A DNA stretch of 64,000 nucleotides from Bacteroidales bacterium (GCA_016926235.1 JAFGOZ010000191.1:16741-80740), one strand, 5' to 3'; counted from the stretch's first letter, positions 36,435 to 46,728 are shown. Numbers and translations: made by a program. The notes: generated from the letters alone by a model not told the origin.

Positions 36435-36443
36435 TCATCCCTC

Positions 36444-37490
36444 CTACTCAACCTGATCATCGTCCGTACTCGTATTCACGTCAATACTATCATTCACGAT
36501 GATTTCTTCTTCGACCTGAGGTTCTTCGACTTCAACAGGTTTCTCTTTGTTCTTTTTTCGTAAGTAAAGCTTATCACCAACCGTAGGTTCTTCCCCTTCT
36601 TTCAAGTGATTCTTTTTGCGAAGAGCGCTCATCTTAATGGCATATTGCTGTGAGATATCATAAAGCGTTTCACCTTCTTCAACAAAATGATAATCATTAC
36701 CATAGGCAGCTTTATTTCTTTTTGGCTGAATATATAATCGCTGTCCTTCATTTAATTGGGCATCCTTTGACAGATCATTGTATTTCTGGAACTCCCAGGG
36801 CATCATTTGCATTTCTTCAGCAAGCTTGTAAAAAGTATCCCCCTCCTTAGTAATAATATATTCAGCCCTGTTTTCTTCATAAATCTGTCTTCCTGACATA
36901 CTGAACTGAAATTCGTCTCCACTGCCCACATTGTTTCTAGACTTATGCGTTTTTTCTCTCTTAACACGTTGATTTCCTGTATCAAAAACATACAACTGCT
37001 CATCCTCAATAATCGTAATTAAAGCATCTGCATATTTGGAACTGGTAGCATATCCGGCTTTTTTCAATCCTTTTGCCCATCCTTTATAATCGGTTGGATC
37101 CAGTTCAAAAAGAAAATCATAGCGGGATGTATTCACTAAAAAGTCCGTATGATCCTTATATGATTCGTCTGCAGATTTATACTTTCTAAAGCATTCGCCC
37201 TTTTCATCGTCGTCATGGTACATTCTTTTCCCCTTCCAATCATTATGACACTTTATCCCAAAATGATTATTCCCATCTACAGCCAAAGAGCTATTACCAC
37301 AATTTGATTCTAAAATGCCCTGAGCCAAAGTGATACTTGCCGGAATTCCACTTCTTTTCATTTCAACTATGGCAATATCTTTATACTTCTCAATATACAT
37401 CTCACGGGTCATTTTTTGGCCTGACAATACACCTGAACCTAAAAATGTAAAAACAAAAACACTACATATCCTTACCTTATAAACCTTCAT
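36444..37490 (-). CDS. Secreted glucosaminidase (GH73-like) with two LysM domains
   Basis: A 348-aa exported peptidoglycan hydrolase. After a signal peptide (about 1-24, SVFVFTFLGSGVLSG) comes a GH73/FlgJ-type N-acetylglucosaminidase domain (about 28-165): SGIPASITLAQGILESN contains the catalytic Glu, followed by NNHFGIKCHNDWKGKR and the Tyr-rich GYATSSKYADALITII. Two LysM modules (YIITKEGDTFYKLAEEM and HFVEEGETLYDISQQYAIK) bind glycan chains, and the tail is acidic. It likely cleaves peptidoglycan for growth or separation. The frame opens further upstream (37556), but MKVYKVRICSVF at 37490 gives the usual signal peptide; 37499 is a second option. Confidence 0.9.
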   Translation of the reverse strand: MKVYKVRICSVFVFTFLGSGVLSGQKMTREMYIEKYKDIAIVEMKRSGIPASITLAQGILESNCGNSSLAVDGNNHFGIKCHNDWKGKRMYHDDDEKGECFRKYKSADESYKDHTDFLVNTSRYDFLFELDPTDYKGWAKGLKKAGYATSSKYADALITIIEDEQLYVFDTGNQRVKREKTHKSRNNVGSGDEFQFSMSGRQIYEENRAEYIITKEGDTFYKLAEEMQMMPWEFQKYNDLSKDAQLNEGQRLYIQPKRNKAAYGNDYHFVEEGETLYDISQQYAIKMSALRKKNHLKEGEEPTVGDKLYLRKKNKEKPVEVEEPQVEEEIIVNDSIDVNTSTDDDQVE

Positions 37491-37628
37491 ATCTATCATT
37501 TTAAACTTTGCTAAAATTCTTACTCCAGTTAATTTACAAATCAAATAAAAAAACACATTTCAATATAAAAAGCTTACTAAAGTTTTAAAGATAACGGGGA
37601 CAGTTATGAACAAAGTTTGTTTTGGTAA
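37491..37628 (-). other. Short intergenic gap upstream of the glucosaminidase
   Basis: It separates the glucosaminidase from the OmpA-family gene, both minus. A -7-like TTGATTTG (7 of 8) is seen on the minus strand near 37520-37530, so the glucosaminidase may have its own promoter. No terminator was recognised. Confidence 0.25.
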
Positions 37629-38867
37629 TTATTTTTTATGTATAACAAAATCCACCCGCCGGTTTTTCGCCCTTGCTTCATCCGTTTTGGCTGTGTCAAT
37701 TGGATATTGGTTCCCGTAACCTGCATATTTAATCCTGCTCTTATTTATTCCTGCTGCTAACATAAAATTTGCAATGGATTCTGCCCTCTTCTCTGATAAT
37801 TCCAAATTATAATTCTCATTACCCACATCATCTGTGTGCCCTTTTAATTCAATTGTATAAGTTGGATTCAACTTTAAAACTTCTATTAACTGGTTTAAAA
37901 AATCATTGTATTTCGTCTGGATTCCGTATGAATTGTAGGCAAATTGCACTTTAACAGAAATAGTAGTCATCGTACTATCTTCATTTACATCAATGATCTC
38001 TTCATGGGGAATTTTATTCAACACCTTTATAATCCTGTTATCATTTGATTTCATAGCACCAGCTATTCTAAAGGAGCTCTCACCTAAAAATACGCCTGAA
38101 TCAAACATATCATCCCCAACATCTGCAAGGGCAAGTTTTAAGTGATACGTCCTTCCCGGAATAGTCTTACAACCCGCATATAATAGCGATGAATAGCCGT
38201 CCAGTTCAAACATAATAGATCTTTCAAGCGCATCTTGATGCATTTTATAATATGGATGATCTTCAGGTACCAAAATATTATTAACCGTATAATACTCATT
38301 GTTCTTTTCAGAATTAATATTTTCTATTGAAACGATCATCTCAGATTCAGGTAAAATGGCAATGTTCTTCTTTTCTTTTCCTGATTTATACCCGACAAAA
38401 AAGCCAAATACATCATCTACATTGTCATTTACATATTCAGGATATTCTTCGGAACCAAAAAAATAGGCAAAATTTATACTGTCTGCTATTGTAATAAAAT
38501 CAAATTCCAATACAACTGCATCATAGGTAATTCCATTGGCAATTTTATCAAGGTCTTTATCTCCGGGGTAATTACTGGATGTACTCTCTCCCGCATCCAG
38601 ATTTGGGCCTTTTGTATTCACTACGTTTCCCGTAGACATTACAATACCCTTTTTAATCGGTAATAATTCTGAGTTTGTATAAAAATAACCTATACCATAA
38701 GAGGGACCTGTATATTGAATATTCCACACATCCAGGTATTCCTTATTTTGAAGGAGTACATCGTAAACGAGCTCTTCTAATGTAAAATTTGTATCTACAT
38801 CGTATTGCTGCGCAAACAAGGAGTAAGTTAAAAGAAATGCAATGACCGGACAAATTATCTTCTTCAT
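37629..38867 (-). CDS. Choice-of-anchor L protein with C-terminal OmpA peptidoglycan-binding domain
   Basis: A 412-aa outer-membrane-associated protein. MKKIICPVIAFLLTYSLFAQ is the signal peptide; an upstream in-frame start (38924) is unlikely because it lies inside the preceding gene. Residues about 25-290 match the choice-of-anchor L domain: GIVMSTGNVVNTKGPN, DAVVLEFDFITIADSI, YFFGSEEYPEYVND and DVFGFFVG. The C-terminal OmpA domain (about 300-412) has YTIELKGHTDDVGNENYN, LSEKRAESIANFM and ARAKNRRVDFVI, which bind meso-diaminopimelate in peptidoglycan. This tethering pairing suggests a surface module fixed to the wall. 23 bases after the pseudouridine synthase gene. Confidence 0.9.
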   Translation of the reverse strand: MKKIICPVIAFLLTYSLFAQQYDVDTNFTLEELVYDVLLQNKEYLDVWNIQYTGPSYGIGYFYTNSELLPIKKGIVMSTGNVVNTKGPNLDAGESTSSNYPGDKDLDKIANGITYDAVVLEFDFITIADSINFAYFFGSEEYPEYVNDNVDDVFGFFVGYKSGKEKKNIAILPESEMIVSIENINSEKNNEYYTVNNILVPEDHPYYKMHQDALERSIMFELDGYSSLLYAGCKTIPGRTYHLKLALADVGDDMFDSGVFLGESSFRIAGAMKSNDNRIIKVLNKIPHEEIIDVNEDSTMTTISVKVQFAYNSYGIQTKYNDFLNQLIEVLKLNPTYTIELKGHTDDVGNENYNLELSEKRAESIANFMLAAGINKSRIKYAGYGNQYPIDTAKTDEARAKNRRVDFVIHKK

Positions 38868-38890
38868 TTCTTTATCAATATTAACAAGTT

Positions 38891-39571
38891 TCACCCGGTT
38901 ATCTGAGCCAAAAAGGCATTCCAAAGATTATCATCCGGAGGCTGAGCCTCTACATAAAGCTTTTCATTTGAAACCGGATGAAAAAAAGAAACACTTCTTG
39001 CATGCAAGCTTATGCCTCCATTTTTATCTGACCGCGGAAATCCATACTTAAGATCACCTTTAATGGGGCACCCTATCTTTGCCATCTGTGCCCTTATCTG
39101 ATGATGCCTTCCCGTATGCAAACGGATTTTTAATAAATGATAATGATCTGAACTCGCCAGCAATTCATAATCCAGGCTGGCGGCCTTTGAATCAGGAACT
39201 TCTTCATCACTGGCAAATGATTTATTTTTTTTGGTATTTCTTACAATAAAATGGCTAAGGGTATCAGCCTTCTTCGGTGGTTTGGTTTTTACAATAGCCC
39301 AATATATTTTCTCAACATCTTTCTCGCTAAACAATTTGTTCATCCGGGCTAGTGCTTTACTTGTACGGGCAAAGACCACAACTCCGCTCACAGGCCTGTC
39401 TATCCGATGCACCACGCCTAAAAATACGTTGCCCGGCTTATTGTATTTTTGCTTTATATATGCTTTAATATGTTCATCTAACGAGATATCTCCGGTTTTA
39501 TCTCCCTGTACAATTTCTGAATTGGTTTTGTTGATAATAATCAAATGATTATCCTCATAAAGTACTTGCAT
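38891..39571 (-). CDS. RluA-family RNA pseudouridine synthase
   Basis: A 226-aa cytoplasmic enzyme that isomerises uridine to pseudouridine in rRNA or tRNA. It starts at LYEDNHLIIINK, typical of the family core. The catalytic motif is GVVHRIDRPVSGVVVFARTS with the essential Asp, followed by KIYWAIV, LHTGRHHQIRAQMA and the final CPIKGDLKYGF. There is no S4 domain, so it is a minimal RluA-type (RluC/D/TruC-like) enzyme; the target site cannot be told. It sits within a run of surface-protein genes and is likely co-transcribed with the 38867 gene. Confidence 0.92.
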   Translation of the reverse strand: MQVLYEDNHLIIINKTNSEIVQGDKTGDISLDEHIKAYIKQKYNKPGNVFLGVVHRIDRPVSGVVVFARTSKALARMNKLFSEKDVEKIYWAIVKTKPPKKADTLSHFIVRNTKKNKSFASDEEVPDSKAASLDYELLASSDHYHLLKIRLHTGRHHQIRAQMAKIGCPIKGDLKYGFPRSDKNGGISLHARSVSFFHPVSNEKLYVEAQPPDDNLWNAFLAQITG

Positions 39572-39605
39572 GGCAATCTGCTTTCAATTTCGAGGATAAA
39601 ATTAA

Positions 39606-41657
39606 TTAATCTTTTATACACCTGATATAAAATGCACCGGATTTAGCATAAATATCTCTTCCTACCCTGGGTTCAGATATACTGAATGCCCTGTAGTATG
39701 AAACACTGCCGGGACTATCATCATTTGCCCAATAATAACCGAAAACATCTACATTTAAGTATACACCTCCTGATGTCCTGCGGCCTCCCAACAAAGCATT
39801 AAAGCCACTAATGCCATTCCATTTCAATTGCGTCCCTTCGTCAGTTCCTCTATATCCTAATTTGTCTGCCTCAACCTGGGTCATTCCCAGGCACATTTCC
39901 AGCTCTTTCCATTCATCATCCGAAGGCAGATGCCAGCCTGCAGGGCATGTTGGAGTGGTTGCTATAATTGCGTTGGCTGCGTACCAAGTATACAATCTTC
40001 CAAAACCGGAATATGTAAGGCTGTCTCCATCATAATAGTATGAACCGATAGGAGTACGAAAGTTCAGGTTTTCAGCCATCCACCAGTTATCACATATCTG
40101 AACAATATCATAAACCTGTCCATCCCGCTCATCTACAATACTATCCTTTACATTGAAGGTAGTGAATATAAACTCACTGCTAAATGAAGTATCAATTCCG
40201 TTTATTGCATAAGCCTTAGAATAATACTTTGTGAAAGGTTCCAAACCAGATAACACGACATCAAAATGTCCTGTATCGTTTCCGGCTAATACAACATTGT
40301 TATTCAATCCCGGATCATTCAGAGTATCCCAGCATAAGCCTCTCTCCACAACAGGATCATTCCCATCATTTACGACCCAACATTCAACAATACCTGATTC
40401 TGAAGTCACATCATTTACACCAACTATCATTACCGATGGAGGAAACTTACATATCTCTGTTGTAATTGAAAACTGATTACCATAAGCAGTACCAATATTA
40501 TTGGTAGCGTAAGCCCTAATAGAATAAGTTGTCAAATCATTTAATCCTCCAATATAGCTCACAAAACTTCCTAATCCTCCTCCATCATTAGTCTTGGAAT
40601 TTAATATTGTAGGATTGGGGGTTGTGGACCAGCAAACACCCCGCGATAAAACTGTATCAAAACCATTATCTGTTACTTCATAGGAAACAAACAGTTCGGT
40701 GCATGTTGCGGAGTCAATAGCAATGGTAGATAAAGTTGGGATAGTCTTTATTGGCTCAGTAATAAAACTTGTATCCTCGCTATAAGATACCCCGGCATTA
40801 TTAATTGCAAATGCCCTTACATAGTAGGTAGTATTGGGCGTAAGACCGGTAATAAACTTACTGAACACACTAATACCAGATCCGGAAGCATGATAGACCA
40901 TATTTCCATTTATATCGGGATTAGTCAGGGTATCCAAACAAAATCCTCTGTCAAATACCGTTACCCCACCATCAGAAACAACCTCTCCTTCAATGTTCAC
41001 CGCATCCGGGCTCATGTAATCAATCAAATTAATCTTTACAACAGGTAAATTTACATCACTTAACGTACTAAAAACCAATTCATTTCCATATCCCACTCCT
41101 GAATCATTTTCTGCAAAAGCCCTAATATAATAACTTGTTCCGGGATTAAGTCCAGTAATCTTACACCAAAATCCACTTTCTGCAGTTTCATTCTCACATA
41201 CCGAATCAGAAACATCCGGATTCGATGTTTCATCCCAGCATGCCCCTTTTCTTACTATAGATAGTTCACCTGAATCCAGCAGGGTCGCGTGAATATAAGC
41301 ACTGATCTGTGTTATCGTATCCATGTTCACAGATAAAACATAAGGCTTATGCACAACCATTATATAAAAAGTGTCAGAAACCAATGGTTCACAACTTCCT
41401 TCTAAAATCACTAATCTGTAAAAACATGAAGAATCCGGTTTTACCAGAGTATTAACATCCATAGGTGTTCTTATCCATGATGTCATGTCCAGGGAGGTTT
41501 CAAAATACAATTCACCCCTGTAAACAGGATATTCCAAATCAATTGAATCCCCTTTCGTTATAATAAGGTCTTTGGAACTCTGGGCAGAAGTATATATTTC
41601 TCCCGAAATCAATATGATAAAAACACTTAGTAGTTTTATATAAGTCTTTATGAGCAT
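39606..41657 (-). CDS. Secreted FN3-like repeat protein with Fibrobacter-type major paralogous domain
   Basis: A 683-aa exported protein. Signal peptide IKTYIKLLSVFIILISGE (start at ATG 41657; an upstream start at 41699 overlaps the neighbouring gene). Four fibronectin-III-like repeats (about 120-490) each contain a Gly-x-Cys-Trp/Leu opening (KGACWDETSNPD, RGFCLDTLTNPD, RGVCWSTTPNPT, RGLCWDTLNDPG) and a TxYYxRAFAxN closing strand. The C-terminal about 170 residues match the Fib_succ_major domain: VYDIVQICDNWWMAENLN, CPAGWHLPSDDEWKELE, GGRRTSGG and YIRCIKD. No T9SS tail is present. The role is unknown; the domain is common in surface proteins. It follows the small T9SS gene by 13 bases. Confidence 0.86.
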   Translation of the reverse strand: MLIKTYIKLLSVFIILISGEIYTSAQSSKDLIITKGDSIDLEYPVYRGELYFETSLDMTSWIRTPMDVNTLVKPDSSCFYRLVILEGSCEPLVSDTFYIMVVHKPYVLSVNMDTITQISAYIHATLLDSGELSIVRKGACWDETSNPDVSDSVCENETAESGFWCKITGLNPGTSYYIRAFAENDSGVGYGNELVFSTLSDVNLPVVKINLIDYMSPDAVNIEGEVVSDGGVTVFDRGFCLDTLTNPDINGNMVYHASGSGISVFSKFITGLTPNTTYYVRAFAINNAGVSYSEDTSFITEPIKTIPTLSTIAIDSATCTELFVSYEVTDNGFDTVLSRGVCWSTTPNPTILNSKTNDGGGLGSFVSYIGGLNDLTTYSIRAYATNNIGTAYGNQFSITTEICKFPPSVMIVGVNDVTSESGIVECWVVNDGNDPVVERGLCWDTLNDPGLNNNVVLAGNDTGHFDVVLSGLEPFTKYYSKAYAINGIDTSFSSEFIFTTFNVKDSIVDERDGQVYDIVQICDNWWMAENLNFRTPIGSYYYDGDSLTYSGFGRLYTWYAANAIIATTPTCPAGWHLPSDDEWKELEMCLGMTQVEADKLGYRGTDEGTQLKWNGISGFNALLGGRRTSGGVYLNVDVFGYYWANDDSPGSVSYYRAFSISEPRVGRDIYAKSGAFYIRCIKD

Positions 41658-41670
41658 TCTGGTAATGTGT

Positions 41671-42300
41671 TTATTTTTTAATAAACGATTTAGACACATC
41701 CATATCTCCCCCTAAAATTCGTAAAATGTATACACCATCAGGAATTCCAGAAATTGATATTACCTGTTGATATTCACCTGGTTCTAACAGCACAACCTGA
41801 TTTAACAGCATACTTCCAGACAAGGACATTAGATAAACCTCGACATGTAATGATCGAATAACACCCTCGAATTCCAGAAAAATCTTATCTGAAGCAGGAT
41901 TGGGTTTAATCCCAATACTTCTTATTGAAAGGTTTTTCCCGAAATCAGATTGAGTAAATAAAGTAATAGCCATTTCATCCGAAGCAATACATCCTCTGCT
42001 GTCGGTTACAGTAAGATAGAAACTCATCGAAGTATCGGCAGTTATAGTTGGATGATCAATATAGGCATTATCAAGCTTATCAGCAGGCTGCCAACTATAT
42101 GAATAAGGAGTTGTTCCACCTTTAGCAACCGATGTCCCTCCAAGTTGAAGTGAAATACCCGGGGTAACAATGGTATCAGGTCCCGCATTAGCAAATAGTT
42201 CTTCCGGTTGATTAAAATTGAATAAAATCTGGTGCTGGGCAAGAATTACATTCCCCCCTGTGAGAAGGTATAAAATAATACACCTTAATTTCTTTTTCAT
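41671..42300 (-). CDS. Small T9SS-sorted protein with one PKD/SprB-like repeat
   Basis: A 209-aa exported protein: signal peptide (about 1-21, LYLLTGGNVILAQ), one Ig/PKD-like repeat of the SprB-type (ANAGPDTIVTPGISLQLGG, then SYSWQPADKLDN, and FYLTVTDSRGCIASDEM), and a type A T9SS sorting domain (GIKPNPASDKIFLEF, GVYILRILGG, ending SKSFIKK). One repeat plus the sorting tail is unusually small for such cargo. It heads the minus-strand surface block and may act with the Fib_succ-type protein that follows. Role unknown. Confidence 0.82.
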   Translation of the reverse strand: MKKKLRCIILYLLTGGNVILAQHQILFNFNQPEELFANAGPDTIVTPGISLQLGGTSVAKGGTTPYSYSWQPADKLDNAYIDHPTITADTSMSFYLTVTDSRGCIASDEMAITLFTQSDFGKNLSIRSIGIKPNPASDKIFLEFEGVIRSLHVEVYLMSLSGSMLLNQVVLLEPGEYQQVISISGIPDGVYILRILGGDMDVSKSFIKK

Positions 42301-42748
42301 TTGTGCAATGAGTTAATACATTTTTATTATTCGGATATAAATAAAACATCTAACCTTTTGTTTTTAAAACATTTAATGAAATATTACAAAAGCACACATC
42401 AGGCCTTGTTAGATAAACGTATTTTGTCTGATAAATGTTTCGTTTTTTTGATAAAAAAATTTTACTTAAATGATAAGTGACAATAATTCAGTGATTAACG
42501 ATGAGAAAAAAAATGTTTAGACAATTTATTATTTCGTCTAACAGAACTATAATAAACACTATCAAGAATGGCCAGAAAAAAGAAGATAATTAACTCGTTA
42601 TAGATTGATATTTGTTCGACTGATTTTCAACAAACTCTGGCTTTATCCAGGGGGATAAATCAATTTCTAAGATTCGTTTTTTACCCCTACTGAAGTTAGG
42701 GGCTATCGAAAATCAATAATTTAGAATGATTCTTATATCGAGTAAATA
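42301..42748. other. Intergenic region, 448 bases
   Basis: Contains a hairpin CCCCTA/TAGGGG (42684-42702) downstream of panB, but the following bases on the minus strand are A-rich, so it is a poor terminator. An inverted repeat TTAGAC/GTCTAA spans 42517-42541. On the minus strand TGCTTTTG (42387-42394) is a 7-of-8 match to a -7 box for the 42300 gene. No gene was recognised. Confidence 0.35.
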
Positions 42749-43564
42749 TTAATATTGTTCCTTCTCATTAGGAAACTGAAGATTCCTTACATCTTCAATA
42801 TAGTTTTTTACTGCTCCAGTAATTTCCTGATATAGATTGTGGTAACGTCGTAAGAAACGAGGAGAAAACTCCTGGGTAAGACCTAGCATATCATGAAGTA
42901 CTAATACCTGTCCGTCTACTTCACTTCCGGCACCTATGCCAATAGTGGGTATTTTCAGTGATTTGGAAACCTTTGCCCCCAATTTTGCCGGTATTTTTTC
43001 CAGTACTATCGCAAAACAACCAGCCTTCTCCAATACTTTGGCATCTTTTTCAAGTTTCTCTGCTTCTTCTTCATCCTGAGCCCTGACTACATAGGTACCA
43101 AACTTATGAATAGATTGTGGTGTTAATCCTAAATGTCCCATAACAGGTATTCCTGCCGATAAAATACGTTCAATGGATTCTTTAATCTCCTCTCCTCCTT
43201 CCAGTTTCACACCATGTGCGCCTGTTTCTTTCATAATACGGATAGCAGATGCCAGTGCTTTTTTTGAATTTCCCTGGTAGGTTCCAAAAGGAAGATCAAC
43301 TATAACCAATGCCCTTTGCACTGCCCTGATAACTGATGCAGCATGATATATCATATTATCAAGTGTGATAGGAAGGGTTGATTCATATCCCGCCATCACA
43401 TTTGATGCCGAATCCCCAACAAGTATGATATCTATTCCTGCTTTATCCAATATTCTTGCTATGGAATAATCGTAAGCAGTCAGCATGGCAATCTTCTCAC
43501 CTCTATGCTTCATTTCATACAGCACATGTGTTGTAACCCTTCTTACTGTTTGATGTATTGACAT
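42749..43564 (-). CDS. panB: 3-methyl-2-oxobutanoate hydroxymethyltransferase
   Basis: A 271-aa cytoplasmic enzyme converting alpha-ketoisovalerate to ketopantoate with methylene-THF, the first committed step of pantothenate/CoA synthesis. It shows the family core: [38 protein letters not shown] (Mg-binding Asp), [18 protein letters not shown], and [17 protein letters not shown]. The late segment [19 protein letters not shown] is also diagnostic. The frame opens at 43600, but [11 protein letters not shown] at 43564 is the usual N-terminus. Divergent from dnaK. Confidence 0.95.
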   Translation of the reverse strand: MSIHQTVRRVTTHVLYEMKHRGEKIAMLTAYDYSIARILDKAGIDIILVGDSASNVMAGYESTLPITLDNMIYHAASVIRAVQRALVIVDLPFGTYQGNSKKALASAIRIMKETGAHGVKLEGGEEIKESIERILSAGIPVMGHLGLTPQSIHKFGTYVVRAQDEEEAEKLEKDAKVLEKAGCFAIVLEKIPAKLGAKVSKSLKIPTIGIGAGSEVDGQVLVLHDMLGLTQEFSPRFLRRYHNLYQEITGAVKNYIEDVRNLQFPNEKEQY

Positions 43565-43663
43565 GATAATATTTTTGTTGATTATCAAATAATATGACAA
43601 AGTTCACAATTTATTTTGAACAAACGATACATTGGGTATTTTTTTATAATTTTCACATGCGTT

Positions 43664-43678
43664 ATGACGATTTGTCAT
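43664..43678. promoter_or_regulatory. Inverted repeat between panB and dnaK
   Basis: ATGAC, five spacer bases, GTCAT. A 5-bp dyad in the divergent promoter region; could be an operator. A -7-like CAAATTTG (43722-43729) lies upstream of dnaK. No CIRCE heat-shock element was recognised. Confidence 0.25.
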
Positions 43679-43820
43679 GTTATCGAAAAAAAATTTGTAT
43701 TAATTGACGGCTAATGCATGTCAAATTTGCATTATTATGGCTAAAAATAAAACTGGCATAATCATTGAAAAAAAGATAAATAGAAAAACAAAATGATTAA
43801 CAATAAATAAAATATTCATT

Positions 43821-45722
43821 ATGGGAAAAATTATAGGTATAGATCTTGGAACCACCAACTCATGCGTTGCTGTAATGGAAGGGAATGAACCTGTGGTTAT
43901 ACCTAACAGTGAAGGTAAAAGGACCACCCCATCCATTGTTGCATTTGTTGAAAATGGGGAAAGGAAAGTGGGGGATCCTGCAAAAAGGCAAGCAATTACG
44001 AATCCTGAAAAAACCGTTTATTCAATCAAACGTTTTATGGGTGAAACCTATGATAAGGTACAAAAAGAAATTCAACGTGTGCCTTACAAAGTCGCAAAAG
44101 GAGACAATAATACACCTCGCGTAAAAATTGGAGACAGGCAATACTCACCGCAGGAACTATCAGCAATGATCCTTCAAAAAATGAAGAAAACAGCAGAAGA
44201 TTACCTGGGACAGGAAGTAAAAGAAGCTGTAATAACCGTACCAGCATATTTTAGTGACTCACAAAGACAAGCTACTAAAGAAGCAGGAGAAATAGCAGGC
44301 TTAGAAGTTAAAAGGATAATTAATGAGCCTACTGCGGCTTCATTGGCATACGGCCTTGATAAGAGGTCAAAAGACATGAAAATAGCCGTTTACGACCTGG
44401 GTGGAGGCACCTTTGATATCTCAATCCTTGAACTTGGAGATGGTGTTTTCGAAGTAAAATCAACAAATGGCGATACCCACCTTGGGGGAGATGATTTTGA
44501 CCAGGTAATAATTGACTGGTTGGCAGAAGAATTCTTAAAAGATGAAAATATAGATTTAAGAAAAGATCCTATGGCACTTCAACGATTAAAAGAAGCTGCA
44601 GAAAAAGCTAAAATCGAATTATCGAGTTCATCAACTACAGAAATAAACCTGCCTTATATTATGCCAGTTGACGGAATTCCAAAGCACCTGGTTAAATCAT
44701 TGACAAGGGCAAAATTTGAGCAGCTGGCTGACAAACTTATCCAGTCTACCATTGAGCCTTGCCGGCTGGCATTAAAGGATGCAAGTCTGTCACCCTCTGA
44801 CATTGACGAAGTAATTTTAGTAGGAGGTTCTACCCGTATTCCTGCAATTCAGGAGATAGTGCAAAAATTCTTTGGTAAAGCACCATCAAAAGGGGTAAAT
44901 CCTGATGAAGTTGTGGCAGTTGGTGCGGCAATTCAAGGTGGTGTGTTAACAGGAGAAGTTAAAGATGTTCTCTTATTAGATGTAACTCCTCTATCTCTGG
45001 GTATTGAAACTATGGGAGGTGTAATGACCAGGCTTATTGAATCAAACACAACAATCCCAACTAAAAAAGCTGAAACTTTTACCACTGCAGCAGATAATCA
45101 ACCTTCTGTGGAAATACATGTATTGCAAGGTGAACGCCCAATGGCAGCCCATAACAAGACTATCGGCAGGTTCCATCTGGACGGAATTCCACCTGCACCA
45201 AGAGGGGTTCCTCAAATTGAGGTTACTTTTGATATTGATGCAAATGGTATATTACATGTATCAGCTAAAGATAAAGGTACAGGAAAAGAACAGAGCATCC
45301 GTATTGAAGCATCTTCAGGACTTACAGACGCTGAGATAGAAAAAATGAAACAAGAGGCCAAAGCAAATGAAGATACTGATAAACAAGCAAAAGAAAAAGT
45401 TGACAAACTTAATACTGCAGATAGTATGATTTTCCAGACAGAAAAGCAATTAAAAGAGTTTGGAGATAAGCTTCCTGCAGATAAAAAAGGTCCTATTGAA
45501 CAGGCTCTAGGTAAACTTAAAGAGGCCCATAAAAATCAGGACATAGATGCTATTGACAAAGCAACTGCCGAATTAAATTCTGTATGGCAGGCAGCATCAC
45601 AGGAAATGTATAATGCAAGTCAACAACAAGCAGGAACACAAAGTGAACCTTCCGGTGATGCAGGAAACAACAAAAAGGGAGACCAGGAAGTGACAGATGT
45701 TGATTTTGAAGAAGTAAAATAA
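43821..45722 (+). CDS. dnaK: Molecular chaperone DnaK (Hsp70)
   Basis: A 633-aa ATP-driven chaperone. The nucleotide-binding domain starts [20 protein letters not shown] and includes [48 protein letters not shown] and [13 protein letters not shown]. The interdomain linker [15 protein letters not shown] leads into the substrate-binding domain, then the helical lid, and the C-terminus ends DVDFEEVK, the typical EEVD-like tail. Length is normal. grpE and dnaJ are not adjacent, so it stands alone between panB and a strong terminator. Confidence 0.97.
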   Translation: MGKIIGIDLGTTNSCVAVMEGNEPVVIPNSEGKRTTPSIVAFVENGERKVGDPAKRQAITNPEKTVYSIKRFMGETYDKVQKEIQRVPYKVAKGDNNTPRVKIGDRQYSPQELSAMILQKMKKTAEDYLGQEVKEAVITVPAYFSDSQRQATKEAGEIAGLEVKRIINEPTAASLAYGLDKRSKDMKIAVYDLGGGTFDISILELGDGVFEVKSTNGDTHLGGDDFDQVIIDWLAEEFLKDENIDLRKDPMALQRLKEAAEKAKIELSSSSTTEINLPYIMPVDGIPKHLVKSLTRAKFEQLADKLIQSTIEPCRLALKDASLSPSDIDEVILVGGSTRIPAIQEIVQKFFGKAPSKGVNPDEVVAVGAAIQGGVLTGEVKDVLLLDVTPLSLGIETMGGVMTRLIESNTTIPTKKAETFTTAADNQPSVEIHVLQGERPMAAHNKTIGRFHLDGIPPAPRGVPQIEVTFDIDANGILHVSAKDKGTGKEQSIRIEASSGLTDAEIEKMKQEAKANEDTDKQAKEKVDKLNTADSMIFQTEKQLKEFGDKLPADKKGPIEQALGKLKEAHKNQDIDAIDKATAELNSVWQAASQEMYNASQQQAGTQSEPSGDAGNNKKGDQEVTDVDFEEVK

Positions 45723-45740
45723 ATATAATGGAACTTTATG

Positions 45741-45769
45741 AAAGGGGCAATATTGTCCCTTTTTTTTTC
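45741..45769 (+). terminator. Rho-independent terminator after dnaK
   Basis: AAAGGGGCAA pairs with TTGTCCCTTT (one G-T pair, very short loop), followed by a run of T to 45768. Located 18 bases past the dnaK stop. Confidence 0.88.
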
Positions 45770-45908
45770 TATATAATAATAGGACCCCAATGTTTTGCGT
45801 TAGTATGAAATCTCAATTATTTCACTAATAACAAAACTCATAATTAAATTATCCGTTTAACAATAAATAATCAATACAATAATATTAAAACATCGGAGCA
45901 ATTTTATG

Positions 45909-45916
45909 TATTTTTG
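45909..45916 (+). promoter_or_regulatory. Putative -7 box for the YwqK-protease-xse operon
   Basis: TATTTTTG, a full TAnnTTTG match, 20 bases before the ATG at 45936. Confidence 0.45.
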
Positions 45917-45935
45917 AAAAAATAATTTGAAAAAT

Positions 45936-46715
45936 ATGCGATACATAAATATTATTATTCTATTCCTTTCGTTTTCAATTCATGTATTAAGTCAGGAAAA
46001 GACTGTAAATCAAACCGATGCCCAGGGCAGAAAACAAGGATACTGGAAAAAAACCAATGAAGAAGGCAAATTAATTTATGAAGGATATTTCAAGGACAAT
46101 AAACCAGTAGACACGTTAAAGCGTTATTTTGAAGATGGAAGTCTGAAAGCCTTAATGATATACAGTGAAAAACATGATACAATAGAAGGTGTCCTCTTCT
46201 TTGAAAATGGAGGAGTATCTGCTGAAGGGAAATACTTAAATAAGGAAAAAACAGGATTATGGAAATATTACAGCGAATACTTTAAATGCCTTATTCAGGA
46301 AGAAACTTATATAATGGGTAAAAAGGAAGGCCTTTCTGTAAATTATTACCAGAATGGGAGTCCAAGTGAAGTACTCCAGTTTAAAAATGATATAAAGGAT
46401 GGCAAATGGATGCAATATTTTGACAATGGGCAGATGAAATTTGAAGCAAATTATATTAATGATAAATTGAATGGAGAATATGAACTATACCAACCTGACG
46501 GAAAACTTGAAATAAAAGGCTCATATAAAGATGATCTTAAAGATGGGAAATGGAGCTATTATGATGAAAAAGGCAAATTATATAAAGAAATAGTATACAA
46601 TTCCGGTGTTGCTGAAAATGAGGAAGAATTGAGAGAAATACAAAATAAATATATGGACTTGATTGAACAAAACCAGGGCAAATATCAGGAGCCTGATGAA
46701 ACCGGCGGTTATTAA
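45936..46715 (+). CDS. Exported MORN-like repeat protein (YwqK family)
   Basis: A 259-aa exported protein with signal peptide MRYINIIILFLSFSIHVLS. The rest is built of seven or so 22-25-residue antiparallel repeats of the YwqK/MORN-2 type: GYWKKTNEEGKLIYEGYF, GLWKYYSEYFK, GKWMQYFDNGQMKFEANY, GEYELYQPDGKLEIKGSY, GKWSYYDEKGKLYKEIVY. Some relatives are annotated as toxin-antitoxin antitoxins, but an exported copy beside no toxin makes that role doubtful. A TTG nine bases upstream is also in frame; the ATG was preferred. Thirteen bases separate it from the subtilase gene. Confidence 0.82.
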   Translation: MRYINIIILFLSFSIHVLSQEKTVNQTDAQGRKQGYWKKTNEEGKLIYEGYFKDNKPVDTLKRYFEDGSLKALMIYSEKHDTIEGVLFFENGGVSAEGKYLNKEKTGLWKYYSEYFKCLIQEETYIMGKKEGLSVNYYQNGSPSEVLQFKNDIKDGKWMQYFDNGQMKFEANYINDKLNGEYELYQPDGKLEIKGSYKDDLKDGKWSYYDEKGKLYKEIVYNSGVAENEEELREIQNKYMDLIEQNQGKYQEPDETGGY

Positions 46716-46728
46716 TGCTTATAAAGGA

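Noticed and set aside
42684..42702. Terminator for panB
   Set aside because: The hairpin is followed by A-rich, not T-rich, sequence on the transcribed strand.
45936..46715. Toxin-antitoxin antitoxin (YwqK annotation)
   Set aside because: The protein has a signal peptide and no toxin gene is adjacent.
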